DNA of 64,000 bases from Aridibaculum aurantiacum (GTDB taxonomy: Bacteria; Bacteroidota; Bacteroidia; Chitinophagales; Chitinophagaceae), in contig NZ_JAFEWC010000001.1 in NCBI RefSeq assembly GCF_017355875.1, positions 2,108,001 to 2,172,000 on the forward strand. Reading direction: 5' to 3'. A program made the translations under genes and the position numbers. Positions 27,536 to 34,725 of this stretch are shown here, piece after piece (the first letter of the stretch is position 1; each line of letters begins with the position of its first letter). A model generated the notes under the pieces. It worked only from the letters and a program-made list of their open reading frames with translations. It was not told the DNA's origin and made no database searches.

Positions 27536-27922
27536 TTATTGTTTTCTAACGATATCTATCAGCTTCAGGTTGTCATGTTCCCACGAGTTCAGTTTGCCGT
27601 CGCGTAAGGCTTTTAACTGTTCGTGTGTGTAGCTAAATGGAAGCATTTCATCAAAGCTTCTTTGGAGGTAATCGATGCTGCCCCATGCTTTGAACTTACT
27701 GGGGACAAACACAAGCCCTTTTTCATGCGTCTCCATCACCTTCCAGTAATGCGTGTATTTACCTTCGTCATCTTCTTTTTCAATTTTGTATATGTCACCC
27801 ACTTTTGGATTATCAAAAAACTTTGCAATAGACTGCTGCCTATCGTGGTGAACATAATACAAGTAGCCTGCAACAAACAGGGAAATGCCAATAAATAGGC
27901 GAAGGGCTCTTTTGTGAAACAT
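27536..27922 (-). CDS. Small single-pass membrane protein, unknown
   Basis: The product is 128 aa with one N-terminal membrane helix (about residues 7-25). An extracytoplasmic part follows with VGDIYKIEKEDDEGKYTHYWKV (about 42-63), a pattern resembling beta-strand domains, and a C-terminal KLIDIVRK. The family is not recognised. It is 19 bp downstream of the CCG-domain protein on the same strand and may be cotranscribed. Confidence 0.55.
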   Translation of the reverse strand: MFHKRALRLFIGISLFVAGYLYYVHHDRQQSIAKFFDNPKVGDIYKIEKEDDEGKYTHYWKVMETHEKGLVFVPSKFKAWGSIDYLQRSFDEMLPFSYTHEQLKALRDGKLNSWEHDNLKLIDIVRKQ

Positions 27923-27941
27923 GGCTTAAGGTATTGAAGTA

Positions 27942-28718
27942 TTACATGGATGCTGCAACAATCTCTGCTACATCTAAAACGGCCACTTCATTTTCCTTTT
28001 CTTTATTTTTCACTCCATCAGTAAGCATTGTATTGCAGAAAGGACATGCTGCAGCAACTATATTGGCACCTGTATTTACGGCTTCTTCCGTACGCTCCAG
28101 GTTTACATAACGATCACCTGGTTCTTCCTCTTTAAACATTTGCGAGCCACCTGCACCACAACATAACCCTTTGCTGCGGCAGCGCTTCATTTCCACAAGG
28201 TCTGCATCCAGTGCTTCCAATACTTTTCGTGGCGCTTCGTAAATGTTGTTTGATCTGCCGAGGTAGCAGCTATCGTGGTAGGTTATCTTTTTACCTTTAA
28301 AGCTTCCGCCTTCTTTCAATTTGATCCTGCCTTCATCTATTAATTGTTGCAATAGCTGCGTATGATGGATCACTTCGTAATGACCACCCAATTCAGGATA
28401 TTCATTTTTAAGTGTATTGAAACAATGCGGACATGCAGTAACGATCTTCTTAACCTCGTAACCGTTCAGCAATTGAATATTGTTGTAGGCCATCATCTGG
28501 AAAAGAAACTCGTTTCCTGACCTGCGTGCCGGATCACCTGTACATCCTTCTTCCTTACCAAGAATAGCGAACTTGATACCGACATTATGTAGAATGGTGG
28601 CGAATGCTTTGGTGATCTTTTGTGCACGTTGATCAAAACTGCCTGCACAACCAACCCAAAATAATATTTCAGGTGTCTCACCATTAGCCATCATTTCCGC
28701 CATTGTAGGTACATTCAT
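27942..28718 (-). CDS. (Fe-S)-binding CCG-domain protein (heterodisulfide reductase B-like)
   Basis: The product is 258 aa with two CCG (cysteine-rich) domains. The first has WVGCAGSFDQRAQ near residue 22 and ACPHCFNTLKNEYPEL near 92. The second has YHDSCYLGR near 150, RCRSKGLCCGAGGSQMF near 181 and AACPFCNTML near 221. These resemble HdrB, GlpC and LldE modules that bind non-cubane or [4Fe-4S] clusters and pass electrons between quinones and soluble partners. In Bacteroidota the gene usually follows a ferredoxin-domain partner; the next genes upstream are not such a partner, so it is solitary here. It is cytoplasmic or peripheral to the membrane. Confidence 0.85.
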   Translation of the reverse strand: MNVPTMAEMMANGETPEILFWVGCAGSFDQRAQKITKAFATILHNVGIKFAILGKEEGCTGDPARRSGNEFLFQMMAYNNIQLLNGYEVKKIVTACPHCFNTLKNEYPELGGHYEVIHHTQLLQQLIDEGRIKLKEGGSFKGKKITYHDSCYLGRSNNIYEAPRKVLEALDADLVEMKRCRSKGLCCGAGGSQMFKEEEPGDRYVNLERTEEAVNTGANIVAAACPFCNTMLTDGVKNKEKENEVAVLDVAEIVAASM

Positions 28719-28787
28719 ATTGTCTGATGTTTTGCCAAATGTAGTAGAAATAGGTTTTTGTTTGGCTAGTGGTTTGGGATTGACTGG

Positions 28788-28990
28788 TAATTAGAGATTA
28801 GAGATTAGTGATTAGAGAGTAGTAATTAGTGATGGATGTTTAGACACTTGGATTTACTGAAGCTAAAAAACATTCACCATTGACTATTGACTACTCACAT
28901 CTATGCTTGCCATTTGCCAATTGACTATTGACCATTCACAATTCACTACTCACTACTGCTACAAACTAACTCCTACAACCTAATGCCTAA
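28788..28990. repeat. Quasi-repeat tract between CCG protein and YceI genes
   Basis: The stretch has repeated ATTAGAGATTAG/ATTAGTGATTAG words at 28790-28830, then ATTGACTATTGAC, CATTCACAATTCACTACTCAC words at 28875-28958. It is non-coding, like the tracts at about 4.0, 26.0, 35.3 and 45.2 kb. Confidence 0.5.
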
Positions 28991-29065
28991 AACCACCTGG
29001 GCAAATTTTTTGCATTGCTCTTACCGTCATTCTACACACATAGCTCAGCTAAACGATACAGATAT

Positions 29066-29599
29066 ATGAAAAGATGTTTTATACTTATGCTTACTGCTAT
29101 TGCTCTGCAGGCACAAGCGCAGGTTTTGCGCATGACCGATGAAACAACAGAAGTAAAATATGTTGCTCGTCACCTGGGTGGCAGGCTGGAGGGAAATTTT
29201 AAAGGTGTACAGGGTAGTGCTCAATTTGATCCCAATGCATTGGCTAATTCATATCTGAAACTGAGTTTTGCCACAGGCACTGTAACCACCAATGCTAATT
29301 ATGTAGGTCCTAACCTGATAAAGGAAGCTTGTTTTGACCCGGCGAAATATCCTACGCTGGAATTATTTTCTACTTCTATCAAAAAGCTGCAGGGACAGAA
29401 CGAATACGAGTTTCATGGGCAGCTAAAAGTAAAAGGTAAAACACGCAACATAGCTTTTCCTATGACTGTAACGGCCAATGCAGGAGGCTATGATTTTGCA
29501 TTTGCGTTTAAACTATTGAGGAAACATTTTGGTCTTGATTGTGGCGCTACAGGTAAGGATTTCAAGATATTCATTACCAGTTATGGCAAGCGCGTGTAG
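29066..29599 (+). CDS. YceI family protein
   Basis: The product is 177 aa from ATG 29066, which gives a clean signal peptide (MKRCFILMLTAIALQAQAQ). The upstream extension to a TTG at 29015 would destroy it. The body fits the YceI lipocalin-like barrel: VKYVARHLGGRLEGNFKGVQG, then FDPAKYPTLELFSTSI and LKVKGKTRNIAFPMTV, with the family KG.T..v.fp pattern. YceI proteins bind isoprenoid-type lipids and are periplasmic. It is followed 30 bp downstream by a LysE-family transporter on the same strand. Confidence 0.85.
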   Translation: MKRCFILMLTAIALQAQAQVLRMTDETTEVKYVARHLGGRLEGNFKGVQGSAQFDPNALANSYLKLSFATGTVTTNANYVGPNLIKEACFDPAKYPTLELFSTSIKKLQGQNEYEFHGQLKVKGKTRNIAFPMTVTANAGGYDFAFAFKLLRKHFGLDCGATGKDFKIFITSYGKRV

Positions 29600-29629
29600 T
29601 TTTGCCAATTGTTCTCCATAATCAAGTGC

Positions 29630-30277
29630 ATGATAGCATTCCTTCAAGTATTCTTTATTGGTATAGGTGTTAGTTTTCTTGGGCAACTTCCATTAGGAAA
29701 TATGAATATGATAGCCACACAGCTAAGTGTGCAGGAGGGAGTGCGTGGTGCGTGGAAGTTTGGTTTGGGTATTGCCATAGTAGAGATCATTTACCTGCGT
29801 ATAGCATTATCAGGAATGAATTGGGTGCTGCAGCATATGCTGCTATTTAATATTCTTACATGGGCTACTGTACTCTTCTTCCTTGTGTTGGGTGTGGTAA
29901 CCATTGTAGCTGCCAGTAAACAGCAGAAAGAGGCAAAAGGTGTTCTTGTTCAAAATAAGATCAACCGTTTTTTCCTGGGAGCTTCGCTAAGTGCCATCAA
30001 TCCAATACAAGTTCCATTTTGGTTTACATGGACAATCACCTTATTCAATAATGGCTTGCTTGCACCAAACTTTAGTAGCTACAACTGGTTTACTATTGGC
30101 GCTGGCCTTGGTACATTGGGCGGTATTGGTGTATACATTCATGGTGGAAAATGGGCTGTCAATAAAATGGGTGCTAAGAACCGTGGACTGAATTACATCA
30201 TGGGAAGCATTTTCATTATAGCAGCACTTATTCAACTGTATAAAAACATACAATCGCCTTTCGGTGTTCCAGAATAA
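29630..30277 (+). CDS. LysE family transporter
   Basis: The product is 215 aa from ATG 29630; the frame can be extended to a TTG at 29609, which is less likely. Six hydrophobic segments are visible. The start GIGVSFLGQLPLGNMNMIAT matches the LysE/RhtB signature P-G-P position (here LPLGNMN). The loop NPIQVPFWFTW corresponds to the family NP motif in the central helix. LysE/RhtB transporters export amino acids. The substrate here is not predictable. Spacing to the YceI gene suggests one transcript. Confidence 0.8.
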   Translation: MIAFLQVFFIGIGVSFLGQLPLGNMNMIATQLSVQEGVRGAWKFGLGIAIVEIIYLRIALSGMNWVLQHMLLFNILTWATVLFFLVLGVVTIVAASKQQKEAKGVLVQNKINRFFLGASLSAINPIQVPFWFTWTITLFNNGLLAPNFSSYNWFTIGAGLGTLGGIGVYIHGGKWAVNKMGAKNRGLNYIMGSIFIIAALIQLYKNIQSPFGVPE

Positions 30278-30395
30278 GCTGAATTGATAGCCCAAGAAAA
30301 CTGTGCTTTCTTCTTTATAAATCTTGATTTTTATCAGCCGCTGCTGTTCTTCATTTTCTCTTATCTTCAGGTAAATATTCTAAATCTACTTGCAT

Positions 30396-31490
30396 ATGGA
30401 TCATTTTCATTTTTATACAAAGCAGGATGTTCTGTCATTCACCAAGATCAGGCGATTTGAAACAAAACTAGGAGAGCGCATTCAAGTAATTTCCGATCCT
30501 GCTAATCTTGAGCAATCATTGAAGGAATCGAAAGCCACATTTGCCATAATTGGTATACCAGAAGATATTGGTGTAAAAGCTAACCAAGGCATTGGAGGCA
30601 CTGATACTGCATGGACACCTTTCTTAAATGCATTTCTAAACATACAAAGCAACGACTTCATAGAAGGCAGTGACATCTTGTTGCTGGGCCATTTCGACTT
30701 TAGAGAAATTGCCAGGGTAATAGAACAGAATGCTTACGATCAGCAAGAGAAGGTAGATGCCTACAGGCATGCCGTGCGTACAGTGGATGATGCTGTAGAG
30801 CCAATGATTAAGCTGCTTACGCAATACAATAAGATACCCATTATAATTGGCGGAGGTCATAATAACTCATACCCGATCATTATGGGGGCTGCCAAGGGTT
30901 TGTACAAAATAGGAAAGGTGCCTTTGGCTTCTATCAACTGCATCAACCTGGATGCACATGCTGATTTCAGACCGTTGGAAGGCAGGCATAGCGGCAACGG
31001 ATTTTCTTATGCAGAGGAAGATGGATTCCTGCAGAAATATTTTGTGGTTGGGCTTCACGAAAATTACCTGAATCAAAATATCTGGATGGACATCGTGAAC
31101 AATCCTTTTATTGACTTCATCAGCTACGAAGACATCTTTATCCATGAGAAGTCTAACTTCTTACAGGCTGTAGCGCAGGCCACCAGTTTTACTGATGATA
31201 CTTTTACAGGTATAGAAGTAGATATGGACAGTATAGAAAATGTGCTAAGTAGTGCTACCACACCGTGTGGTGTTTCTGCAAAACATGCCCGGCAGTTTGT
31301 TACCTATGCTGCCAGCGAGGCTAACTGTGCATACCTGCATATATGCGAAGGTGCAGCACGCTTACCTGACGGACGTACTAGTGATACAACAGGCAAACTG
31401 ATTAGCTACCTTGTAAGTGATTTTGTAAAAGCGATGGAAGCAAGTGTAGACAGCCGCAGTCAATCGCAAACTATGAAAGCTGAAGCTTAA
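30396..31490 (+). CDS. Arginase/agmatinase/formimidoylglutamase family protein
   Basis: The product is 364 aa from ATG 30396. The binuclear metal site of ureohydrolases is complete: His155 in IGGGHNNSYP, Asp186/His188/Asp190 in NLDAHADFRP, and Asp276/Asp278 in GIEVDMDSIE. The EGRHSGNGFSYA segment after the second motif is typical of Bacteroidota formimidoylglutamase-like members. The enzyme hydrolyses guanidino or formimino groups; the natural substrate cannot be decided here. The last four bases overlap the convergent ABC-F gene (stop codons share TTAA), and the shared end can form a hairpin. Confidence 0.85.
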   Translation: MDHFHFYTKQDVLSFTKIRRFETKLGERIQVISDPANLEQSLKESKATFAIIGIPEDIGVKANQGIGGTDTAWTPFLNAFLNIQSNDFIEGSDILLLGHFDFREIARVIEQNAYDQQEKVDAYRHAVRTVDDAVEPMIKLLTQYNKIPIIIGGGHNNSYPIIMGAAKGLYKIGKVPLASINCINLDAHADFRPLEGRHSGNGFSYAEEDGFLQKYFVVGLHENYLNQNIWMDIVNNPFIDFISYEDIFIHEKSNFLQAVAQATSFTDDTFTGIEVDMDSIENVLSSATTPCGVSAKHARQFVTYAASEANCAYLHICEGAARLPDGRTSDTTGKLISYLVSDFVKAMEASVDSRSQSQTMKAEA

Positions 31491-31505
31491 CTAGCTTCAG
31501 CTTCC
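31475..31505. terminator. Hairpin covering both stop codons of convergent genes
   Basis: A 13-bp stem with one mismatch (31475-31487 with 31493-31505) has a 5-nt loop, TAACT, containing the plus-strand stop codon end. No T run follows, so terminator function is uncertain. Both C-termini are encoded by the arms. Confidence 0.5.
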
Positions 31506-33460
31506 AGTTCTAATACTTTTTCAAAAAGCGCTTCATACTCCTGGTTTAGTTTATCCACGAGTTGTTGCGCTTTTTTAAAATCTGCTTCAACCGAAGCAAA
31601 TTTTTGTTTGTCAGCATAATTTTCAGGTGCTGCCAGTGCTAGTGCAAGACGTTCTTTTTCGTTATTCGCTTTATTAATATCAGCCTCTAGTGTAGCTAAT
31701 CTCTTTTGTTGCTTTTGCAGCTCTTTTTGCTTCTCCTTATTGATTGGTTGATTAGGCTTAGCTGGCTCTGGTTTCACTTCTGGTTCAGGCTTAGATGCTT
31801 TTGGAGCAGGAGCTGGTTTGTCTTCAATTTTTGCTTTGGCATTTTCCTGTTCCTTTTTTGCCATGCGCTCGTTCCATTCTACCCATTCCTGGTAAGTACC
31901 CTTAAACTCTTTGATCTTATGATCAACGATCTCCCAGATCTTATTGGCTGTTTTAGAAATAAAGAAACGGTCGTGGCTAACAAGGATGATGGAGCCTTCG
32001 TATTTGCGCAATGCCTCGGCCAATAATTCCACCGAGTGCATATCCAGGTGGTTCGTCGGTTCATCCAGCATCAGGAAGTTGGCTTTGCTGATAATGGTTT
32101 TTGCCAGTGCCACACGTGCTTTCTCACCACCACTCAGTACCCGGATCTTTTTATCTACATCATCACCTCCAAACAGGAAGCAACCCAGTAGAGCTCTAAG
32201 CTCAGGTTCAGTTTTTTTACTGCCTGCGTCTTTCAATTCATCCAATAAAGTATTGTTGATGTTTAGCGCTTCCAGCTGGTGCTGTGCATAAAAACTCTCT
32301 TCTACATTGTGTCCCCAAATCCTTTCTCCTTCAAAATTTTCAACGCCGGCAACAATACGAAGTAGGGTAGACTTACCCTTACCATTGGCACCGATGAGCG
32401 CTATCTTATCTCCACGATCTATTTCGGCTACCGCATCTTCCAATATCACATTCTCACCAAATTTTTTATCAATATGCTTCAGCGAAACAAGCACTTTACC
32501 AGGTGTTTTATCTACCTGGAAGTTGATGCGGATATCAGGCCTTTCTATTTGTACGTCTTCTATCACATCCAGTTTATCCAATCTTTTCTGAACACTCTGC
32601 GCCTGTGCAGCCTTACTGGCTTTGGCCTTGAAGCGTTCAATGAAACGTTCCTGCTGGCGTATATAATCCTGCTGGTTTTCAAAAGCACGCTGCTGCATAT
32701 CAATCCTTATCATCTTTTCCTTCTCGTAAAAGTCGTAGTTGCCGGTATAAATGTGCAGTTGCTTTTGGTAAACCTCTACGATCTTATTTACCATCCTGTT
32801 CAGGAAAAATTTATCGTGGCTCACAATCACAACGCTGCCCTTGTAGCTAAGCAGGTATTTTTCCAGCCACTCTATCGACGGAAGGTCAAGGTGGTTGGTA
32901 GGTTCATCGAGCAGGAGTACGTCCGGTGCCTGCAGGATCATCTTGGCAAGCAGTACCCGCATTCTCCAACCTCCACTAAATTCTTTGTAGGGCCTGCTAA
33001 GGTCTTCGTTGCTAAAGCCAAGTCCATGCAGAACTTCTTCGGCTTTATAATGAACATTGTAACCATCCAGCACGTCCATTTCATGCAATGCATCGGTATA
33101 GCGGTGTAATAGTTCTTCATCTTCATAATTCACTTCCAGTTCTTTCCCCAGGTGCTCAATATCTTTTTCCAACTGCATCACACGTTCAAAGGCGCCTAAT
33201 GCCACACCTGTTATGGTATCGTTTGTATCAAACGAAAGCAGGTCCTGGTGAAGATAACCGATGGTGGTTTCACGACTTTTCTCTACCGTTCCGGCCGATG
33301 GTTGGTATTCACCCACTAACACCTTTAGCAGGGTAGATTTACCAGTTCCGTTGTAGCCAATAAGGCCAACGCGGTCGCCAGGATGAATATGCCAGGTAGC
33401 ATCACTCACAATTACTCTTGCACCAAATTCGAAAGTCACATTTTGAAGACCTAATAACAT
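31487..33460 (-). CDS. ABC-F family ATP-binding protein (Uup/EttA-like translation factor)
   Basis: The product is 657 aa with two ABC domains and no membrane helices. The first has GYNGTGKST (Walker A, about residue 36), FSGGWRMRVLLAK (signature) and LLLDEPTNHLDLPS. The second has GANGKGKST, LSGGEKARVALAK and LMLDEPTNHLDMHS. The DEPTNHLD motif and the linker between domains (about 240-320, basic, with RQQERFIERFKAK) are the ABC-F hallmarks. A C-terminal charged, Pro/Lys-rich linker leads to a coiled coil, as in Uup. ABC-F proteins act on ribosomes or in RNA/DNA repair rather than transport. Its tail overlaps that of the convergent arginase-family gene. Confidence 0.9.
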   Translation of the reverse strand: MLLGLQNVTFEFGARVIVSDATWHIHPGDRVGLIGYNGTGKSTLLKVLVGEYQPSAGTVEKSRETTIGYLHQDLLSFDTNDTITGVALGAFERVMQLEKDIEHLGKELEVNYEDEELLHRYTDALHEMDVLDGYNVHYKAEEVLHGLGFSNEDLSRPYKEFSGGWRMRVLLAKMILQAPDVLLLDEPTNHLDLPSIEWLEKYLLSYKGSVVIVSHDKFFLNRMVNKIVEVYQKQLHIYTGNYDFYEKEKMIRIDMQQRAFENQQDYIRQQERFIERFKAKASKAAQAQSVQKRLDKLDVIEDVQIERPDIRINFQVDKTPGKVLVSLKHIDKKFGENVILEDAVAEIDRGDKIALIGANGKGKSTLLRIVAGVENFEGERIWGHNVEESFYAQHQLEALNINNTLLDELKDAGSKKTEPELRALLGCFLFGGDDVDKKIRVLSGGEKARVALAKTIISKANFLMLDEPTNHLDMHSVELLAEALRKYEGSIILVSHDRFFISKTANKIWEIVDHKIKEFKGTYQEWVEWNERMAKKEQENAKAKIEDKPAPAPKASKPEPEVKPEPAKPNQPINKEKQKELQKQQKRLATLEADINKANNEKERLALALAAPENYADKQKFASVEADFKKAQQLVDKLNQEYEALFEKVLELEAEAS

Positions 33461-33732
33461 ATCAGGAAAAAATTATAAGTTTTATTGGTGGAGAAGGGAT
33501 GGCTGTTAAATGCTCATTTAAACCATTCATAGCTGGTTGTCATACAGTTTTGTAATCTACCAGTGTTTCAAGCTTCTTCTCCGGCGGGCAAATGTAAAGC
33601 AATGAGATTGGATGGCAATTTCTGAATGATGCGAGTGGATACTGGATGATAGAAGCGGATGCTGGATAATGTTCTTTCCTGGAAGAACTCAGTTCACCTC
33701 CTTGTCATTCCATATTGGAGCAACTAGAATAA
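33461..33732. other. Gap upstream of ABC-F, with GATGCTGGAT words
   Basis: No gene is visible. Around 33625-33670 lie GTGGATACTGGATGAT and GCGGATGCTGGATAAT, matching words in the tracts at 26.05 and 45.22 kb. Confidence 0.4.
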
Positions 33733-33763
33733 AATAAAAAAGGAGCAATTTTCATTGCTCCTT
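33733..33763 (-). terminator. Terminator copy 1 of the tRNA-Leu/GIY-YIG array
   Basis: AAGGAGCAAT pairs with ATTGCTCCTT around TTTC and is followed on the minus strand by an AT-rich tail. It is the same hairpin as at 34131-34156 and 34523-34548, and closes the array. Confidence 0.75.
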
Positions 33764-33778
33764 CAACCTGTGCCCGGG

Positions 33779-33799
33779 ACCTGCCTACCGCAGGCAGGT
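33779..33799. repeat. Palindromic insert A, copy 1
   Basis: An ACCTGCCT/AGGCAGGT stem with a 5-nt loop. It interrupts the fragment between the T arm and acceptor stem; removing it restores the exact tRNA sequence. Confidence 0.85.
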
Positions 33800-33833
33800 C
33801 GGAATAGAACCGATACACCCGTGAAGGCGGCAG

Positions 33834-33855
33834 ACCTGCCTGCCGGCAGGCAGGT
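33834..33855. repeat. Palindromic insert B, copy 1
   Basis: A 22-bp perfect palindrome with half-site ACCTGCCTGCC. It interrupts the anticodon loop; removing 20 bp restores the exact tRNA sequence. Confidence 0.85.
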
Positions 33856-33870
33856 TTTGAGTCTGTTGCG

Positions 33871-34113
33871 TCATTTGTCGAGTAAAGACTTTAGAAACTC
33901 TTTTCCTGAGCCTGATTTTAGATAAATCTCTCGGCTTCTTGATTCGGGGCGCGTTGGAAGTTCTTCGAAATGTAAAATGATAAAGGGAGCGTAAGGCTTT
34001 GTTGTTTTGTTCTGACCGGATTGATGTTGGTGAAATCGTCGTTCAAGATTTTCTGTTAATCCGACGTAGATGTAAGATCTATGAATGCTCTTTATTGCAT
34101 ACACGTAAAACAT
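33871..34113 (-). CDS. GIY-YIG nuclease family protein, copy 1
   Basis: The product is 80 aa from the ATG at 34113; an upstream TTG frame runs through a terminator hairpin and is not credible. It starts MFYVYAIKSIHRSYIYVGLT, the GIY-YIG signature (VY...YVG), followed by NLERRFHQHQSGQN with the conserved Arg. A catalytic-region REIYLKSGSGKEFL near residue 61 carries the conserved Glu. This is the minimal single-domain (URI-type) nuclease. Its stop codon overlaps a tRNA-Leu fragment, and a terminator plus a second tRNA fragment lie upstream. Five residues differ from copy 2. Relatives are common in Bacteroidota; their cellular role is unproven, but homing-type DNA cleavage is plausible. Confidence 0.85.
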   Translation of the reverse strand: MFYVYAIKSIHRSYIYVGLTENLERRFHQHQSGQNKTTKPYAPFIILHFEELPTRPESRSREIYLKSGSGKEFLKSLLDK

Positions 34114-34130
34114 GTAGTAAATAAAATAAA

Positions 34131-34156
34131 AAAGGAGCAATATTCATTGCTCCTTT
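34131..34156 (-). terminator. Terminator copy 2 of the array
   Basis: An AAAGGAGCAAT/ATTGCTCCTTT hairpin (34131-34141 with 34146-34156) lies between tRNA fragment 2 and GIY-YIG gene 1, with a T-rich tail on the minus strand. Confidence 0.8.
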
Positions 34157-34170
34157 AACCTGTGCCCGGG

Positions 34171-34191
34171 ACCTGCCTACCGCAGGCAGGT
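34171..34191. repeat. Palindromic insert A, copy 2
   Basis: Identical to 33779-33799: 8-bp stem and 5-nt loop at the acceptor side of the T arm. Confidence 0.85.
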
Positions 34192-34225
34192 CGGAATCGA
34201 ACCGATACACCCGTGAAGGCGGCAG

Positions 34226-34247
34226 ACCTGCCTGCCGGCAGGCAGGT
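34226..34247. repeat. Palindromic insert B, copy 2
   Basis: Identical to 33834-33855: a 22-bp perfect palindrome within the anticodon loop. Confidence 0.85.
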
Positions 34248-34262
34248 TTTGAGTCTGCTGCC

Positions 34263-34505
34263 TCACTTGTTGAGTAAAGACTTTAGGAACTCTTTTCCGG
34301 AGCCTGATTTTAGATAGATTTCTCTGCTTCTTGCTTCGGGGCGCGTTGGAAGTTCTTCAAAATGTAAAATGATGAAGGGAGCGTAAGGCTTTGTTGTTCT
34401 GTTCTGACCAGATTGATGTTGGTGAAATCGTCGTTCAAAATTATCCGTTAAACCAACGTAGATGTATGATCTATGAATGCTCTTTATTGCATACACGTAA
34501 AACAT
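34263..34505 (-). CDS. GIY-YIG nuclease family protein, copy 2
   Basis: The product is 80 aa from ATG 34505 and a near-duplicate of copy 1. Differences are E/D, L/F, K/R, S/A and D/N. The GIY-YIG core, the Arg of FERRFHQHQ and the Glu of REIYLKSGSG are intact. Of 18 nucleotide differences between the two genes, about 13 are silent, which suggests both were kept functional after duplication. The start codon lies 12 bp after the terminator hairpin of the intact tRNA-Leu, so it would be expressed by read-through from the tRNA or from an internal promoter I cannot see. It is the copy adjacent to the functional tRNA. Confidence 0.85.
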   Translation of the reverse strand: MFYVYAIKSIHRSYIYVGLTDNFERRFHQHQSGQNRTTKPYAPFIILHFEELPTRPEARSREIYLKSGSGKEFLKSLLNK

Positions 34506-34522
34506 GTAGTAAATAAAATAAA

Positions 34523-34548
34523 AAAGGAGCAATTTTCATTGCTCCTTT
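34523..34548 (-). terminator. Terminator of tRNA-Leu (copy 3 of the array hairpin)
   Basis: An 11-bp stem AAAGGAGCAAT/ATTGCTCCTTT with a TTTC loop lies seven bases beyond the tRNA discriminator and is followed on the minus strand by T-rich sequence. Confidence 0.85.
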
Positions 34549-34554
34549 AACCTG

Positions 34555-34638
34555 TGCCCGGGATCGGAATCGAACCGATACACCCGTGAAGGCGGCAGAT
34601 TTTGAGTCTGCTGCGTCTACCAATTCCGCCACCCGGGC
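34555..34638 (-). tRNA. tRNA-Leu, anticodon CAA
   Basis: This is an 84-nt cloverleaf: acceptor GCCCGGG/CCCGGGC with discriminator A, D-arm TGGCGGAATTGGTAGACGCA, and an anticodon arm GCAGA-CTCAAAA-TCTGC giving anticodon CAA (reads UUG). A long variable arm is typical of leucine tRNAs, and the T-arm is TCGGTTCGATTCCGA. CCA is not encoded. It is the only complete tRNA in the window and heads the GIY-YIG array. Confidence 0.95.
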
Positions 34639-34725
34639 TGCTCGAGTAAGTATGAATTTCAGAAGCTGTTACCCTGCCTGAAACTTTCTACCTGCTCCTT
34701 TCAAAGAGGGTGCAATATTAAGGCT

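Larger units (their letters stand above)
33771..33872 (-). pseudogene. tRNA-Leu(CAA) 3' fragment, copy 1, interrupted by two palindromes
   Basis: The sequence matches the intact tRNA from the D-arm 3' side (GACGCA) through to the discriminator, apart from two clean insertions and point changes such as CGAAC to AGAAC in the T arm. The tRNA 5' part is missing. It cannot fold as a complete tRNA. The TGA stop of GIY-YIG gene 1 overlaps its start. Confidence 0.85.
34163..34262 (-). pseudogene. tRNA-Leu(CAA) 3' fragment, copy 2, interrupted by two palindromes
   Basis: It has the same boundaries and the same two insertion points as copy 1. It keeps the T-arm CGAAC intact, so it is closer to the functional tRNA. 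The 5' part of the tRNA is absent. Confidence 0.85.
33733..34516 (-). repeat. Two tandem 392-bp modules (terminator, tRNA-Leu fragment, GIY-YIG gene)
   Basis: Positions 33733-34124 and 34125-34516 align end to end. Each module read on the plus strand is terminator hairpin, 3' tRNA-Leu fragment with two palindromic inserts, then a GIY-YIG gene. The next terminator at 34517 is followed by an intact tRNA-Leu instead of a fragment. Counting the GIY-YIG reading frames, 18 of 243 positions differ between modules. Confidence 0.85.

Noticed and set aside
28788-28990. Word-repeat tracts as a possible CRISPR array
   Set aside because: Repeat units are short, variable and adjacent, with no constant repeat/spacer pattern and no cas genes.
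32474-33109. Long open frame (211 codons) antisense to the ABC-F gene
   Set aside because: It is a shadow of conserved ABC motifs on the opposite strand and has no independent start or family signal.
33871-34140. A longer 89-codon start (TTG) for the GIY-YIG genes
   Set aside because: It would place the N-terminus inside the terminator hairpin. The ATG giving MFYVYAIKS is the family start.
33771-34262. The two tRNA-Leu fragments as functional tRNA genes
   Set aside because: Both lack the 5' part and have inserts in the anticodon loop and acceptor side, so no complete cloverleaf can form.
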